64,000 bases of DNA from GCA-2712985 sp964515905 (GTDB lineage: Bacteria > Pseudomonadota > Alphaproteobacteria > UBA7887). Shown here one piece after another: positions 9,293 through 18,010 of this stretch; position 1 is the stretch's first letter; every line of letters starts with the position of its first letter. Both the position numbers and the translations under genes were made by a program. The stretch covers positions 8,090-72,089 of the forward strand of contig CAZEWK010000033.1 in NCBI GenBank assembly GCA_964515905.1, written 5' to 3'. The notes beneath the pieces were generated by a model that worked only from the letters and a program-made list of their open reading frames with translations, had not been told where the DNA came from and searched no databases.

Positions 9293-10942
9293 ATGTATAC
9301 TAACATGTACTCAGCTGCTGGGGGTAGTGCCCAAAAAAAATACCGCAGATTATATAAGGCTAACCGACAATTGGTAATTAGTCCAAACCAGACAAATGAC
9401 ATTTATGCGGCGGGACAGACAACGGTCGGTAGCCTGTTGTGTGAACAAGCTAAAATACGTCCTAATACTGTGGCAGTAGAGAGTGCAAGTATCACTCTTA
9501 CATACAAAGAGTTCAATAACCGAGTAAATCGACTTGCGCATGCTCTAAAAGGATTAGGTTTGGTTGCGGGAGATCGTGTAGCAATATTATCGGAGAACCG
9601 ATCGGAATATATGGAAGTCGAGTTTGCCGCCGCTAAAATAGGTGCAATTGTCGCTGCTCTCAATTGGCGTCTTGTGAATGAAGAACAGGTTTATTGTGTA
9701 CGACTGACAAGCCCCAAAATACTCATAATATCGCCCCGTTTTCAGGAATATTTAAATGACCTGCGCGGTGAAGTTGAGAAAATTATCGTATTGGGAATGG
9801 ACTATGAGATGCTTCTTCATTCGAGCGACGAGTCAGAACCAAATGAAGAGGTATATGCTGAGGATCCCGTTGCAATTTTGTATACTAGTGGAACCACAGG
9901 TAGACCCAAGGGAGCTCTGATTAGTCATCGAGCATTCATATCTCGTCTTTTAGTTTTTTGCGCTGATTACGGTATGACCCGAGAGGATGCATTTGTTGCT
10001 TGGGCCCCTATGTTTCATATGGCCTCAACAGATCTATCGATTGGAATGTTATTAATAGGTGGGAAAGTAATCCAAGTTGATGGATTTAAAGTGGAACAGA
10101 TCACCAAGATCATTCGCTGCGATAAACTTGGGTGGTTAGTCTTAATGCCCGGTGTCATAAATCGTTTGATAGAGTATTTAAGAGAATATCCATTAGTTCC
10201 TAAAGGAATCCTGGTGATTGGGGCAATGCCAGACTTGGTACCAAGACGGCAGTTGCAGGAAATTACAAATCTTTTACAGAGTCGGTACTTAAATAGTTTT
10301 GGTTCAACAGAAACAGGAATTCCCCCCTGTTCAGGGGGTTTTGTGCAGCTAAGAGATGACTATTCAGATTTATCAAAAACACAAAGTTCATTTTGTGAAG
10401 TAAAACTGCTTAATTCAAAAAATCAAGTGGTTCCTTCTGGTTTCACAGGAGAAATGATAGTTCGGGGTCCCACGTTGTTTAGTGGCTATTGGGATGCTGA
10501 GGCAATTAATAAAACAGAATTCCAGGATGGATGGTTTCGAACGGGAGATTTGTTTCAACAAAAACCCTCGGGTCAATTCAATTTCGTAGGTCGTTCCAAG
10601 TACCTTATTAAATCTGGGGGAGAAAATATCTATCCAGCTGAGATAGAAAGAGTACTTTTAGAAGATGACAGAATATTGGATGCGGTAGTTGTTCGAAAAG
10701 TAGACAAGCAATGGGGTGAGATTCCTGTAGCGGTAGTGGCCACAAATGATTTATTAGTGACTAAGCAGGATCTTTTAACAATGTGCAGAAAGAAATTAGC
10801 AAGTTACAAACAACCAAAAGAAATATATTTTGTTACGAATGATAAAATACCTCGCAGCACGACAGGAAAAATTCAGCGCAATGAGGTAGAAAATTTAGTT
10901 GCCCATTCTAAATTAGATCAACTAGACGTACCTGCTGAATAA
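9293..10942 (+). CDS. AMP-binding acyl-CoA synthetase-like protein
   Basis: A 549-residue class I adenylate-forming enzyme. It has the ATP loop YTSGTTGRPKGA, the FGSTETG motif, GDLFQQKPSGQFNFVGR preceding the hinge SKYLIKSGGENIYPAEIE, and the catalytic Lys in the C-terminal STTGKIQR. The first roughly 26 residues (rich in Tyr/Lys/Arg) do not resemble the family. A TTG at about 9371, with AAGG upstream, would give a more ordinary N-terminus, so the start is uncertain. The gene begins only 28 bp from the divergent M20 amidohydrolase, so any promoters must overlap. It is one of four acyl-CoA-ligase-like genes in the window; the substrate is unknown. Confidence 0.85.
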   Translation: MYTNMYSAAGGSAQKKYRRLYKANRQLVISPNQTNDIYAAGQTTVGSLLCEQAKIRPNTVAVESASITLTYKEFNNRVNRLAHALKGLGLVAGDRVAILSENRSEYMEVEFAAAKIGAIVAALNWRLVNEEQVYCVRLTSPKILIISPRFQEYLNDLRGEVEKIIVLGMDYEMLLHSSDESEPNEEVYAEDPVAILYTSGTTGRPKGALISHRAFISRLLVFCADYGMTREDAFVAWAPMFHMASTDLSIGMLLIGGKVIQVDGFKVEQITKIIRCDKLGWLVLMPGVINRLIEYLREYPLVPKGILVIGAMPDLVPRRQLQEITNLLQSRYLNSFGSTETGIPPCSGGFVQLRDDYSDLSKTQSSFCEVKLLNSKNQVVPSGFTGEMIVRGPTLFSGYWDAEAINKTEFQDGWFRTGDLFQQKPSGQFNFVGRSKYLIKSGGENIYPAEIERVLLEDDRILDAVVVRKVDKQWGEIPVAVVATNDLLVTKQDLLTMCRKKLASYKQPKEIYFVTNDKIPRSTTGKIQRNEVENLVAHSKLDQLDVPAE

Positions 10943-10994
10943 GTATTTATTACTTCGTTGTGTCACTTGCATCGAATTTGGGTAACCACTCATT

Positions 10995-11612
10995 TTAGGA
11001 AAATTTCAGATCAGGATGGGGTCGGGCTAGCCCCCTCCGTATGAAGTCTTTGCGCATTTCGTATCCGTTACCTGATTGTGCCACCATATCCTTGTCGGGG
11101 GTAGGGTTGGTAACTATTGGCCAATGCCCTTGCTGTGGTTTTGAGCCCTCTCCAGCAATTGGTAAAGGATCACAATCGAGTATCGCAGGAGTTTCCAAGA
11201 TATTTACACAATTCCATGAAGCTTCCAAAGGTATGTTGTTAACTGGATCGAAAAAATAAATAGACCAAATAGTCCCATGATCGATAGCTCCCGAAACCTC
11301 TATATCTGAAGCTTCTAGTCTATCCTTTAAGCCGAAAAGATTATTGCGTGTGTCTATCGTGAACGACACATGGTCAAACCCTATCGGTTGGTCCGTTGGT
11401 GATCCATGAAACTTGTCATAGCGCATCTTTTGGGCAATTTCATATTCAAAAAAAGCTACAAACCCCTCACCACACTCAAAAAAATAATGCCGGAAACCTT
11501 CAGAACCAATACCAGTAACTAAATCCATTTCCAATAAATCTCGATAAAATCGTATGGTCGCTTCCATATCGGACGTAATGAAAGCAAGATGATTAAATCC
11601 TTTTATTGGCAT
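10995..11612 (-). CDS. VOC-superfamily (glyoxalase/dioxygenase fold) protein
   Basis: A 205-residue vicinal-oxygen-chelate protein with two beta-alpha-beta-beta-beta modules. Likely metal ligands are His8 (GFNHLAF), a second His in GFDHVSF and the Glu of PLEASW, the usual H/H/E pattern. The C-terminal 60 residues extend beyond the core fold and end with a basic segment, ARPHPDLKF. Such proteins act as glyoxalases, extradiol dioxygenases, epimerases or antibiotic-binding proteins, and nothing here decides between them. It is convergent with the AMP-binding gene upstream, with 52 bp between stops. The fold call is secure; the function is open. Confidence 0.78.
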   Translation of the reverse strand: MPIKGFNHLAFITSDMEATIRFYRDLLEMDLVTGIGSEGFRHYFFECGEGFVAFFEYEIAQKMRYDKFHGSPTDQPIGFDHVSFTIDTRNNLFGLKDRLEASDIEVSGAIDHGTIWSIYFFDPVNNIPLEASWNCVNILETPAILDCDPLPIAGEGSKPQQGHWPIVTNPTPDKDMVAQSGNGYEMRKDFIRRGLARPHPDLKFS

Positions 11613-11916
11613 AGCACATCCTCAGTATATCGAGTCATCTAGTTGTATAAAATTAAGGCCGAGAAATAGAATCTCTCGGTATTAGTTCCATTGTTTATTA
11701 TAACATATCTTGATTTGTGTTCTATGTAGAAGCCTCTGATGATGAAAAACTTGCATAGTAGCGTAAAACGTTCTAGCACCAGTTCCCATTCAATATTACC
11801 CAGATTATGGCGGTCCATCTATCGATTCGGTCGCGAAAAACCGTTTCGCCCGCGTGTGTTTAGTCTTGGGGTCTTTTGTTGGCACTGGACGCGGGTCCGT
11901 GTGCAAGGAGTTCGTG
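11613..11916. other. Intergenic region between the divergent VOC and EamA genes
   Basis: About 304 bp. It contains an inverted repeat CCGAGA/TCTCGG (11659-11664 and 11674-11679) that could be an operator but lacks a T-tract for termination. The remainder of the segment toward 11905 can be read as a short open frame, but no recognisable protein or good ribosome-binding site was found. AAGGAG at 11905-11910 is the Shine-Dalgarno for the EamA gene. Confidence 0.5.
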
Positions 11917-12843
11917 TTGGTTCCAAATTTTACGAGGCCTTTTAACACTTTTAGTGGGAACATTCGCGGCATTTTGTTCATGTTTGTTGCGACGATTTGT
12001 TTCTCTATCATGCATGCCTTAATTCGATATATGTCTGCCGAATTGCACCCATTTCAATTGGCGTTCTTTCGGTGTGCTTTCGGCCTTCTCGTTGTGATCC
12101 CCTGGTTCATTCGTTACGGGGTGGCGCCATTGCGGACTAAGAGACTGAATCTTCATGTTTTTCGTGGATGTATAAACGTTGTAGCTATGTTGGCGGGTTT
12201 TTATGCATTGAGCATAACCCCTTTAGCTGATGTTGCAGCTCTCTCGTTTACTGCTCCAATATTTGCGACGTTGTTGGCGATTGTATTTCTTCGGGAAGTG
12301 GTCGGAATTAGGCGTTGGTGCGCCATTCTTTTTGGTTTCTTCGGTACTTTGGTGGTATTAAAACCAGGTTTTGAAATGATGAGTGACGGACAGCTTTTAG
12401 TGGTATTGTCGGCTTTGTTGTGGGCTTGTGCACTAATTATTATAAAAATATTAGCACGCACGGAATCTAGTATAACGATTATTACCTATTATGTTCTTTT
12501 AATGGCCCCCCTTTCCGCTATACCGGCCGCATTGGTTTGGATTGCGCCAACGATTCAGCAAGTCATTATTATGGCTGTGATGGGGGTATTGGGTACTTTT
12601 GGTCAGCTGTTGATGACGGAAGCGTTAAAGGAAGGGGATACAAATGTTGTTATGCCCTTGGATTTTTTCAAAATGATTTGGGCGGTCCTACTAGGATTTT
12701 TTATATTCGGAGAAGTGCCTGGACTCTCTACTTGGTTTGGGGGGGCGATGATTTTTGGCAGTATCACGTACATCGCGTATAGAGAACATAAAATTAGACA
12801 AGCTTCGGTTGCGCAATCTGTGTCCCAACCAATAGACCAGTAA
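11917..12843 (+). CDS. EamA/DMT-family drug/metabolite transporter
   Basis: An inner-membrane protein of about 308 residues with ten predicted hydrophobic helices arranged as two EamA repeats. Members export amino acids, S-adenosylmethionine or other metabolites. The repeat beginning GILFMFVATICFSIMHALIRYMS and the PLADVAALSFTAPIFATL segment are typical of the SAM/RhaT-like DMT group. The frame is open from an ATG at 11854. A TTG at 11917 lies 6 nt after AAGGAG (GTG at 11914 is only 3 nt away), so a non-ATG start near 11914-11917 is preferred. It is followed 130 bp later by a PhyH gene on the same strand. The substrate is unknown. Confidence 0.85.
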   Translation: MVPNFTRPFNTFSGNIRGILFMFVATICFSIMHALIRYMSAELHPFQLAFFRCAFGLLVVIPWFIRYGVAPLRTKRLNLHVFRGCINVVAMLAGFYALSITPLADVAALSFTAPIFATLLAIVFLREVVGIRRWCAILFGFFGTLVVLKPGFEMMSDGQLLVVLSALLWACALIIIKILARTESSITIITYYVLLMAPLSAIPAALVWIAPTIQQVIIMAVMGVLGTFGQLLMTEALKEGDTNVVMPLDFFKMIWAVLLGFFIFGEVPGLSTWFGGAMIFGSITYIAYREHKIRQASVAQSVSQPIDQ

Positions 12844-12972
12844 AATATATTCTGATTTCTACATCGGGATGAGAGATTAACAATCGAACTTATTCGCAAA
12901 GAGGTTGCTAATTCTTATATAACGAGGCAGGATTTAAGAAAATATGACCTACCTTGCACCTGGAGCAAAACG

Positions 12973-13872
12973 ATGACCCCAGACCAAGTATTGTCACAGT
13001 CCGCGCGGGTTTTAACGCAGAAACAACGAACGTTTTATTTTGACAACGGTTACTTGTGTTTGGAAAGCCTAATAAATCGGGAGTGGTTAGAACGTTTGCG
13101 CAGTGTCACCGAGGAATTTCTCGATCGAAGCAGGAAAGTTTCTAAGAGCGATGAAGTATTCGATATTGCTCCTTCCCATTCAGCAAAAAAGCCAAAGCTA
13201 CGCCGATTGAAGGAACCCGATGCCCAGCATGACGTTTTCTGGGAGTTTGCAAACGATGTTATTGCGGATGTTGCGGCTGATCTGGTGGGCCCGGACGTAT
13301 CGTTTCACCATTCAAAGTTGAACTTCAAGTGGCACGAGGGAGATGATACGGTCCAGTGGCATCAAGATATCCAGTTTTATCCCCACACAAACTACAGCCC
13401 GTTGGCGATTGGTTGCTATTTGAATGATACAGGTCCCGAAGATGGTCCGGTGTCAATCATTCCGGGCTCACATGCAGGACCGCTGTATAATCAGTATGAT
13501 TCCATGGGGAAGTGGACTGGAAGTCTTAATGATACAGACGTGGCCAAGTTGGATCTATCGAGTGCCGTCACTCTTCCTGGCCCAGAGGGTTCTATCACAA
13601 TCCATAATTGCCGGACAGTGCACGGATCGCCACCCAGCAAAGTTTCCGAAGGTCGGCCATTATTGATCAACGCCTTCACTTCAGCGGATGCATTTGCGTA
13701 TACCCCCAATCCTTCTTCCACAAAGAATTATCGAAAGTTGGTGCGTGGCAATGCAGCGAGATGGGCGCACCATGATCCTCGGCCCTGTTTGATCCCGCCC
13801 GATTGGTCGGGCGGATATACGTCTATTTTCGCGCAGCAGTCTGGGGAAACTAAGGAAATCGAGGTGTCTTAG
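12973..13872 (+). CDS. PhyH-family Fe(II)/2-oxoglutarate dioxygenase (paralogue 2)
   Basis: A 299-residue oxygenase with metal ligands H130-x-D132 (WHQD) and H217 (CRTVHGS), and R228 for 2-oxoglutarate. It is a close paralogue of the protein at 38-925: the two align nearly without gaps and share HHSKLN(Y/F)KW, HTNYSPL/V, GPLYN, SADAF and the C-terminal ARW(A/S)HHDPRPC block ending in PPDW. This implies an ancient duplication or two acquired members of one subfamily with related substrates. It converges on an acyl-CoA ligase gene, and the two stop codons overlap by four bases. The specific reaction is unknown. Confidence 0.87.
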   Translation: MTPDQVLSQSARVLTQKQRTFYFDNGYLCLESLINREWLERLRSVTEEFLDRSRKVSKSDEVFDIAPSHSAKKPKLRRLKEPDAQHDVFWEFANDVIADVAADLVGPDVSFHHSKLNFKWHEGDDTVQWHQDIQFYPHTNYSPLAIGCYLNDTGPEDGPVSIIPGSHAGPLYNQYDSMGKWTGSLNDTDVAKLDLSSAVTLPGPEGSITIHNCRTVHGSPPSKVSEGRPLLINAFTSADAFAYTPNPSSTKNYRKLVRGNAARWAHHDPRPCLIPPDWSGGYTSIFAQQSGETKEIEVS

Positions 13873-15476
13873 TAACTGGAATCTGAGGTCAGCCTGTCTA
13901 GGGCCATTTGTCGAAGTTTGGATCTTTGTATTTTTGTTCCATTGGGCCCAGTAGTGGTGGGGAATTTGTCAATAAAAAATACGCGAAACGGTACCTTGAA
14001 CTTAGCCATTCCGGCTCGACAGTGCTGAATTAGTTCTTCCTCAGTTGCTACTGAATTTTTGCGCAAAAGTACGAAGGCAATCGGACAGGTTCCTCGTGAG
14101 CCGTTAAAGCCAACTACTTGGCAGCTATCAACTTCTGAATAATCTTGAATGTGGGATTCTATTTCCTCAGGATTAACCAAGAATCCCCCTAGGCGTAAAG
14201 AATCGTCTTTCCGAGATAAAAATTCAAACGTCCCGTCTTTGCAAAGCCGTCCAAGGTCACCACTACGGAAGAAGCCATCGTATGTGAAAGCTTCTTTGGT
14301 CGCGGCCTCATCATTATAGTAACCTATCATTATATTAGGAGTTTTAAATTCTAACTCACCAATTTCACCTATACCCTTAATTTTTCCGTCTTCTGGGTCT
14401 CGGACACGAACTTCTGCTACTGGAGAGACAGGAGATCCTCCCATTCGTTTACGTTTATTAATGGGTGCGTCTGCTCTTTGAGTAGCAAAATAGGCCAAAA
14501 GTTCGCTGGCTCCGTACAGTCCTATTAGTTTCAGGCCTTGCTGTTCTGAACTAGAAACAAGACCTTTCAACGCTGGGGTGAAGTTTGCGTAACCGCCAAA
14601 TTTGACTGTGGGGAAGCCATTTTTCCCTGGTTGCGCTTCTAGAAGTTGGCGAAACATTTCGTCACTTCCGTCGATATGGTTAATTCTATATTTACCGATT
14701 AAGTATATAACTTCCAATACGTCAAAGGTGGGAAGGCAAATCAATGTTGCTCCCCCTGAAAGCGCGGCTAGGGCTTGAGAAAACCCAAAGACGCCGCAGA
14801 ACGGGGTTGCCTGTAGTATCGTTGCTCGAGGGGCATCGTAACCCAGCCGTTGGGCAACGTCATAGGCGTGGGATGCAACCCGTTCCTGGGAGTGCAGCAC
14901 TAGTTTAGGCAACTTTGTGGTACCGGAAGTAGTAAAAATTATGCATCCGCTGTTGGGGGAACTATTTTTTGTTATTGGTTGGTCGGAGTTAAATAAGGCA
15001 TCGTATGTAATTATGGGTTTTTGGATATGGGATGAGGCAAAGATACCGTTATCTTCAGAGTACACCACGAGATTGTCGACGTTGGAGAGGTCGTTTGGCT
15101 CTATAGCCTCTAAAATATCTAGGAAGTTAATTCCTTTGAAACGAGGCCAGAAAAATAGAATTTTTGCCCCAGATCTTTTTAAAAGATTTGCAACCTCAGA
15201 GCTACGGAAACGCGTGTTTATAGCCACCGGAATAACCCCAATGTGAGCACACGCCAAAAATATTTCCAACCATGCGGGTACATTTGGGAGCCATATAGCT
15301 ACTCGATCGCCACGATTTAGGCCTAACTTAGTAAGTTGTGTGGCGACGCAATATGACCGCTCCTGAAGTCGCGTGTATGAAGTCACGCTTTCCCCATAGA
15401 TTAAAGCCGGCGCCTCTGTCCTTTTTTCGGTACTAAGAGCGAGTAATGCACTGATTGTATTGGCTTTTAATATCAT
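13869..15476 (-). CDS. AMP-binding acyl-CoA synthetase-like protein
   Basis: A 535-residue adenylate-forming enzyme. The ATP loop is FTTSGTTKLPKLV, where Lys-Leu-Pro-Lys-Leu replaces the usual GKPKG, a noticeable deviation from canonical ligases. The GLYGASELLAYFA motif, FRSGDLG and the hinge SRKDDSLRLGGFLVNPEEIE follow, and the C-terminal Lys lies in NGTKIQRSK. It is intact and of full length. The unusual P-loop and hinge suggest a divergent clade, perhaps acting on a non-fatty acid; catalytic competence is likely but not certain. A 674-bp intergenic region lies upstream of its start, shared with nrdA. Confidence 0.82.
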   Translation of the reverse strand: MILKANTISALLALSTEKRTEAPALIYGESVTSYTRLQERSYCVATQLTKLGLNRGDRVAIWLPNVPAWLEIFLACAHIGVIPVAINTRFRSSEVANLLKRSGAKILFFWPRFKGINFLDILEAIEPNDLSNVDNLVVYSEDNGIFASSHIQKPIITYDALFNSDQPITKNSSPNSGCIIFTTSGTTKLPKLVLHSQERVASHAYDVAQRLGYDAPRATILQATPFCGVFGFSQALAALSGGATLICLPTFDVLEVIYLIGKYRINHIDGSDEMFRQLLEAQPGKNGFPTVKFGGYANFTPALKGLVSSSEQQGLKLIGLYGASELLAYFATQRADAPINKRKRMGGSPVSPVAEVRVRDPEDGKIKGIGEIGELEFKTPNIMIGYYNDEAATKEAFTYDGFFRSGDLGRLCKDGTFEFLSRKDDSLRLGGFLVNPEEIESHIQDYSEVDSCQVVGFNGSRGTCPIAFVLLRKNSVATEEELIQHCRAGMAKFKVPFRVFFIDKFPTTTGPNGTKIQRSKLRQMALDRLTSDSSY

Positions 15477-16046
15477 GATCAGTTTGCTGCCGGAACTAAA
15501 TCAACTTTATTATTTTTGTCATAATAGACTTGAGGAAGCATTCCCCCGCAGTAGCCCACGATTTTAAGCTTAGTGTGGGAACGCTGAAATAACTCGTTCC
15601 TAAGGTCAGGCAACATTTATTGTGCTAACAAGTAAGACAGAAAAATTAGGGCAGTAACCATCAAAAAAGACCTTTCTCCGCAGGAGTTCGTCTATCGTAT
15701 GACATATCCTGGAGGATCTCGATACATAAGTTTACTAGCGAAATTCCTTTGTTTGTGAAGAAGGTGATTCGGAAGGATTGTCATCTGTTACAGGGTTTTT
15801 GTGATTGGCGAAGGGTGGACTTGTTCGATATTAAGAGGATATTCGTGTTTGTGATTAGTTGCCTTGGGCACATTGAAATACGCGTATCCCTGCGATCGAT
15901 TACCAGTGGGCGTCAGGCTTACAGACGATTTTGTATAGTCGAAGATTGCCTCGGAAAGCCTGAATGCAGGACCATATTTAAGGCCAAGTCATGAAAAAGT
16001 AATTAAAGTTACTTGCGTGTTGTCTCAGCTTTTTGTTCAATTTACT
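15477..16046. other. Long intergenic region upstream of the nrd control sites
   Basis: About 570 bp with no convincing gene. A short frame at 15749-15994 encodes a Cys/Arg-rich peptide without family resemblance or ribosome-binding site and is not accepted. The segment 15527-15607 folds into a long hairpin. GACTTGAGGAA (15527-15537) pairs with TTCCTAAGGTC (15597-15607) with one mismatch and one wobble. Inside it CCCAC (15555-15559) pairs with GTGGG (15575-15579). It could be a small RNA or the structured leader of the divergent ligase. It matches no RNA family that could be recognised by eye. Confidence 0.45.
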
Positions 16047-16062
16047 TTTCAATATTTAGTGC
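16047..16062. promoter_or_regulatory. NrdR box 1 (putative)
   Basis: Core CAATATTTAG at 16050-16059 matches the NrdR consensus core C-w-A-t-A-T-a-T-w-G at nine of ten positions. It lies exactly 32 bp, about three helical turns, upstream of a second, better match. That is the spacing at which paired NrdR boxes normally occur before nrd operons. NrdR would repress nrdAB when dATP is abundant. Confidence 0.75.
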
Positions 16063-16078
16063 TTATTATGATCAGTGA

Positions 16079-16094
16079 TCACAATATATAGGCG
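16079..16094. promoter_or_regulatory. NrdR box 2 (putative)
   Basis: Core CAATATATAG at 16082-16091 matches the ten-base NrdR core perfectly. Together with box 1 it forms the tandem site expected for cooperative NrdR binding. It lies about 57 bp before the nrdA start codon. Confidence 0.82.
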
Positions 16095-16108
16095 TATTTC
16101 ACAAACTA

Positions 16109-16129
16109 TTATCCACAGTCTGTGGACAA
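16109..16129. promoter_or_regulatory. Inverted pair of DnaA boxes upstream of nrdA (putative)
   Basis: TTATCCACA at 16109-16117 is the exact DnaA-box consensus. TGTGGACAA at 16121-16129 is the same element on the other strand with one change (TTGTCCACA). The two form an inverted repeat with TCCACAG and CTGTGGA around a single central T. DnaA boxes are known to couple nrd expression to replication initiation in E. coli; extension to this organism is inference. Confidence 0.7.
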
Positions 16130-16150
16130 AAATGTAAGGAAAATCGAAAT

Positions 16151-17995
16151 ATGCTCAATGTCGTCCAATTGGAGAGGGGTGCTCAAGTTGAGACTAATAA
16201 TGGTCGAGATTCCCTTCTAACTCGGTTTGGCAAGGCTACGTTGGACGACAGGTACCTGATGCCGGACGAGGGCTATCAGGAATTATTTGCGCGGGTAGCA
16301 AGTCACTTTTCCGACGATACAGGGCATGCTCAACGGCTTTATGACTATATGAGTATGCAATGGTTTATGCCTGCCACCCCAATACTCAGTAATGGTGGGA
16401 CGGAGCGTGGATTACCAATATCTTGTTTTTTGAATGAGTCAACAGACAGCCTAGAAGGGATTGTAAATTTATGGAATGAAAACGTCTGGCTCGCAGCTCG
16501 TGGGGGTGGAATCGGCAGCTACTGGGGTAATCTCCGATCAATTGGAGAACGTGTCGGCCGAAATGGTAAAACATCAGGGGTAATTCCGTTTATCCGGGTA
16601 ATGGACTCTCTTACACTCGCTATAAGCCAGGGATCGCTGCGGCGGGGTAGCGCAGCGATTTATCTGCCAGTAAGCCACCCGGAAATAGAGGAATTCATTG
16701 AACTACGCCGCCCAACAGGCGGGGACCCCAATAGGAAGGCGCTGAATCTTCATAATGCGGTTGTTATCCCAGATTCGTTTATGCGTGCGGTGGAGGCCGA
16801 TGAAGATTGGGCTTTAGTCAGTCCTAAGGACAATGCTGTGGTAAGAAGGATATCAGCGCGTTCGTTGTGGGTCCGTATACTGACAGCCAGAATTGAGACT
16901 GGGGAGCCATATTTATTATTTATTGACCATGTTAATCGGGCCGTACCAGAGCACCAAAAATTGGCGGGCCTGAGTGTTAAAATGTCCAATCTATGTAGCG
17001 AAATTACTCTTCCGACGGGAGTAGATCGTTTCGGATCAGACCGGACAGCAGTGTGTTGCCTTTCGTCACTAAATATCGAACGTTTTGAAGAATGGAGTAC
17101 CAAAGAGGGTTTTATTGAGGATGTTATGCGCTTCTTGGATAATGTCTTAGAGGACTTCATTCAGAAAGCGCCTGATAGTATGGAACGGGCACGTTATTCG
17201 GCTATAAGAGAACGAAGCGTGGGTCTCGGAGTTATGGGATTTCATTCTTTTCTACAGGCAAAAAGAGTACCGATAGAATCCGTGATGGCCAAGTCCTGGA
17301 ACCTTAAAATTTTTAAATTTATAAAAAATCGGGCGGATTTTGTTTCCAAAAAGCTGGCGGAAGAAAGAGGGGCTTGCCCCGATGCCCAAGATTTTGGAAT
17401 TAAGGAACGGTTTTCTAACAAGATTGCAATTGCTCCAACTGCATCTATTTCAATTATTTGTGGTGGGGCCTCTCCCGGTATCGAACCATTTGCAGCGAAT
17501 AGTTTTACCCAAAAGACACTTAGTGGATCCTTTACAGTGCGTAACAAACATCTCAAGAAATTATTGGATGATAGAGGGTATGACGATGAAACAACTTGGT
17601 CCTCGATCATCGCAAATGAAGGATCAGTTCAGCACCTAGAGTTTTTGGATGAAGAGGAAAAATTGGTGTTCAAAACGGCATTTGAAATTGATCAACGTTG
17701 GCTTATTGAACTAGCAGCAGATCGGACACCTTATATATGTCAGTCGCAGTCCCTCAATTTGTTTCTGGCTGCAGACGTTCACAAAAAAGATTTACACAAA
17801 ATTCATTTTTCCGCCTGGGAGAAGGGCGTCAAAAGCCTTTACTACTGTCGTTCAAAATCGATACAGAGAGCGGACGTATTAGCTAATATGAATGTGGGCT
17901 CTTCAGTTAGCGTTCCTGTCCTTGGCCGTGTAAATGGTACGGAAGAGATCCAGGAAAATTCACTAGACTACGATGAATGCCTGGCCTGTCAGTGA
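16151..17995 (+). CDS. nrdA: Class I ribonucleoside-diphosphate reductase, alpha (catalytic) subunit
   Basis: A 614-residue large subunit that reduces NDPs to dNDPs with the radical supplied by NrdB. Active-site cysteines are recognisable in ISCFLNES, SNLCSEI (with the catalytic Glu two residues on) and VCCLSSLN. The C-terminal swinging pair is CLAC, five residues from the end. The finger-loop region PTASISIICGGASPGIEP is present. The N-terminus lacks an ATP-cone, so dATP inhibition of overall activity is probably absent; substrate-specificity control should remain. The protein is shorter than the about 760-residue E. coli type. Start ATG follows GTAAGGA. nrdB follows after 15 bp. Paired NrdR boxes and a DnaA-box pair lie just upstream. 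Confidence 0.94.
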   Translation: MLNVVQLERGAQVETNNGRDSLLTRFGKATLDDRYLMPDEGYQELFARVASHFSDDTGHAQRLYDYMSMQWFMPATPILSNGGTERGLPISCFLNESTDSLEGIVNLWNENVWLAARGGGIGSYWGNLRSIGERVGRNGKTSGVIPFIRVMDSLTLAISQGSLRRGSAAIYLPVSHPEIEEFIELRRPTGGDPNRKALNLHNAVVIPDSFMRAVEADEDWALVSPKDNAVVRRISARSLWVRILTARIETGEPYLLFIDHVNRAVPEHQKLAGLSVKMSNLCSEITLPTGVDRFGSDRTAVCCLSSLNIERFEEWSTKEGFIEDVMRFLDNVLEDFIQKAPDSMERARYSAIRERSVGLGVMGFHSFLQAKRVPIESVMAKSWNLKIFKFIKNRADFVSKKLAEERGACPDAQDFGIKERFSNKIAIAPTASISIICGGASPGIEPFAANSFTQKTLSGSFTVRNKHLKKLLDDRGYDDETTWSSIIANEGSVQHLEFLDEEEKLVFKTAFEIDQRWLIELAADRTPYICQSQSLNLFLAADVHKKDLHKIHFSAWEKGVKSLYYCRSKSIQRADVLANMNVGSSVSVPVLGRVNGTEEIQENSLDYDECLACQ

Positions 17996-18010
17996 AGAAG
18001 GGGTCTAGAA

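Noticed and set aside
11739..11945. 68-codon Arg/Ser-rich frame before the EamA transporter
   Set aside because: It overlaps the transporter start region in another frame and resembles a chance open frame.
15749..15994. 81-codon open frame upstream of nrdA
   Set aside because: No ribosome-binding site, no family resemblance, and a composition unlike the neighbouring genes.
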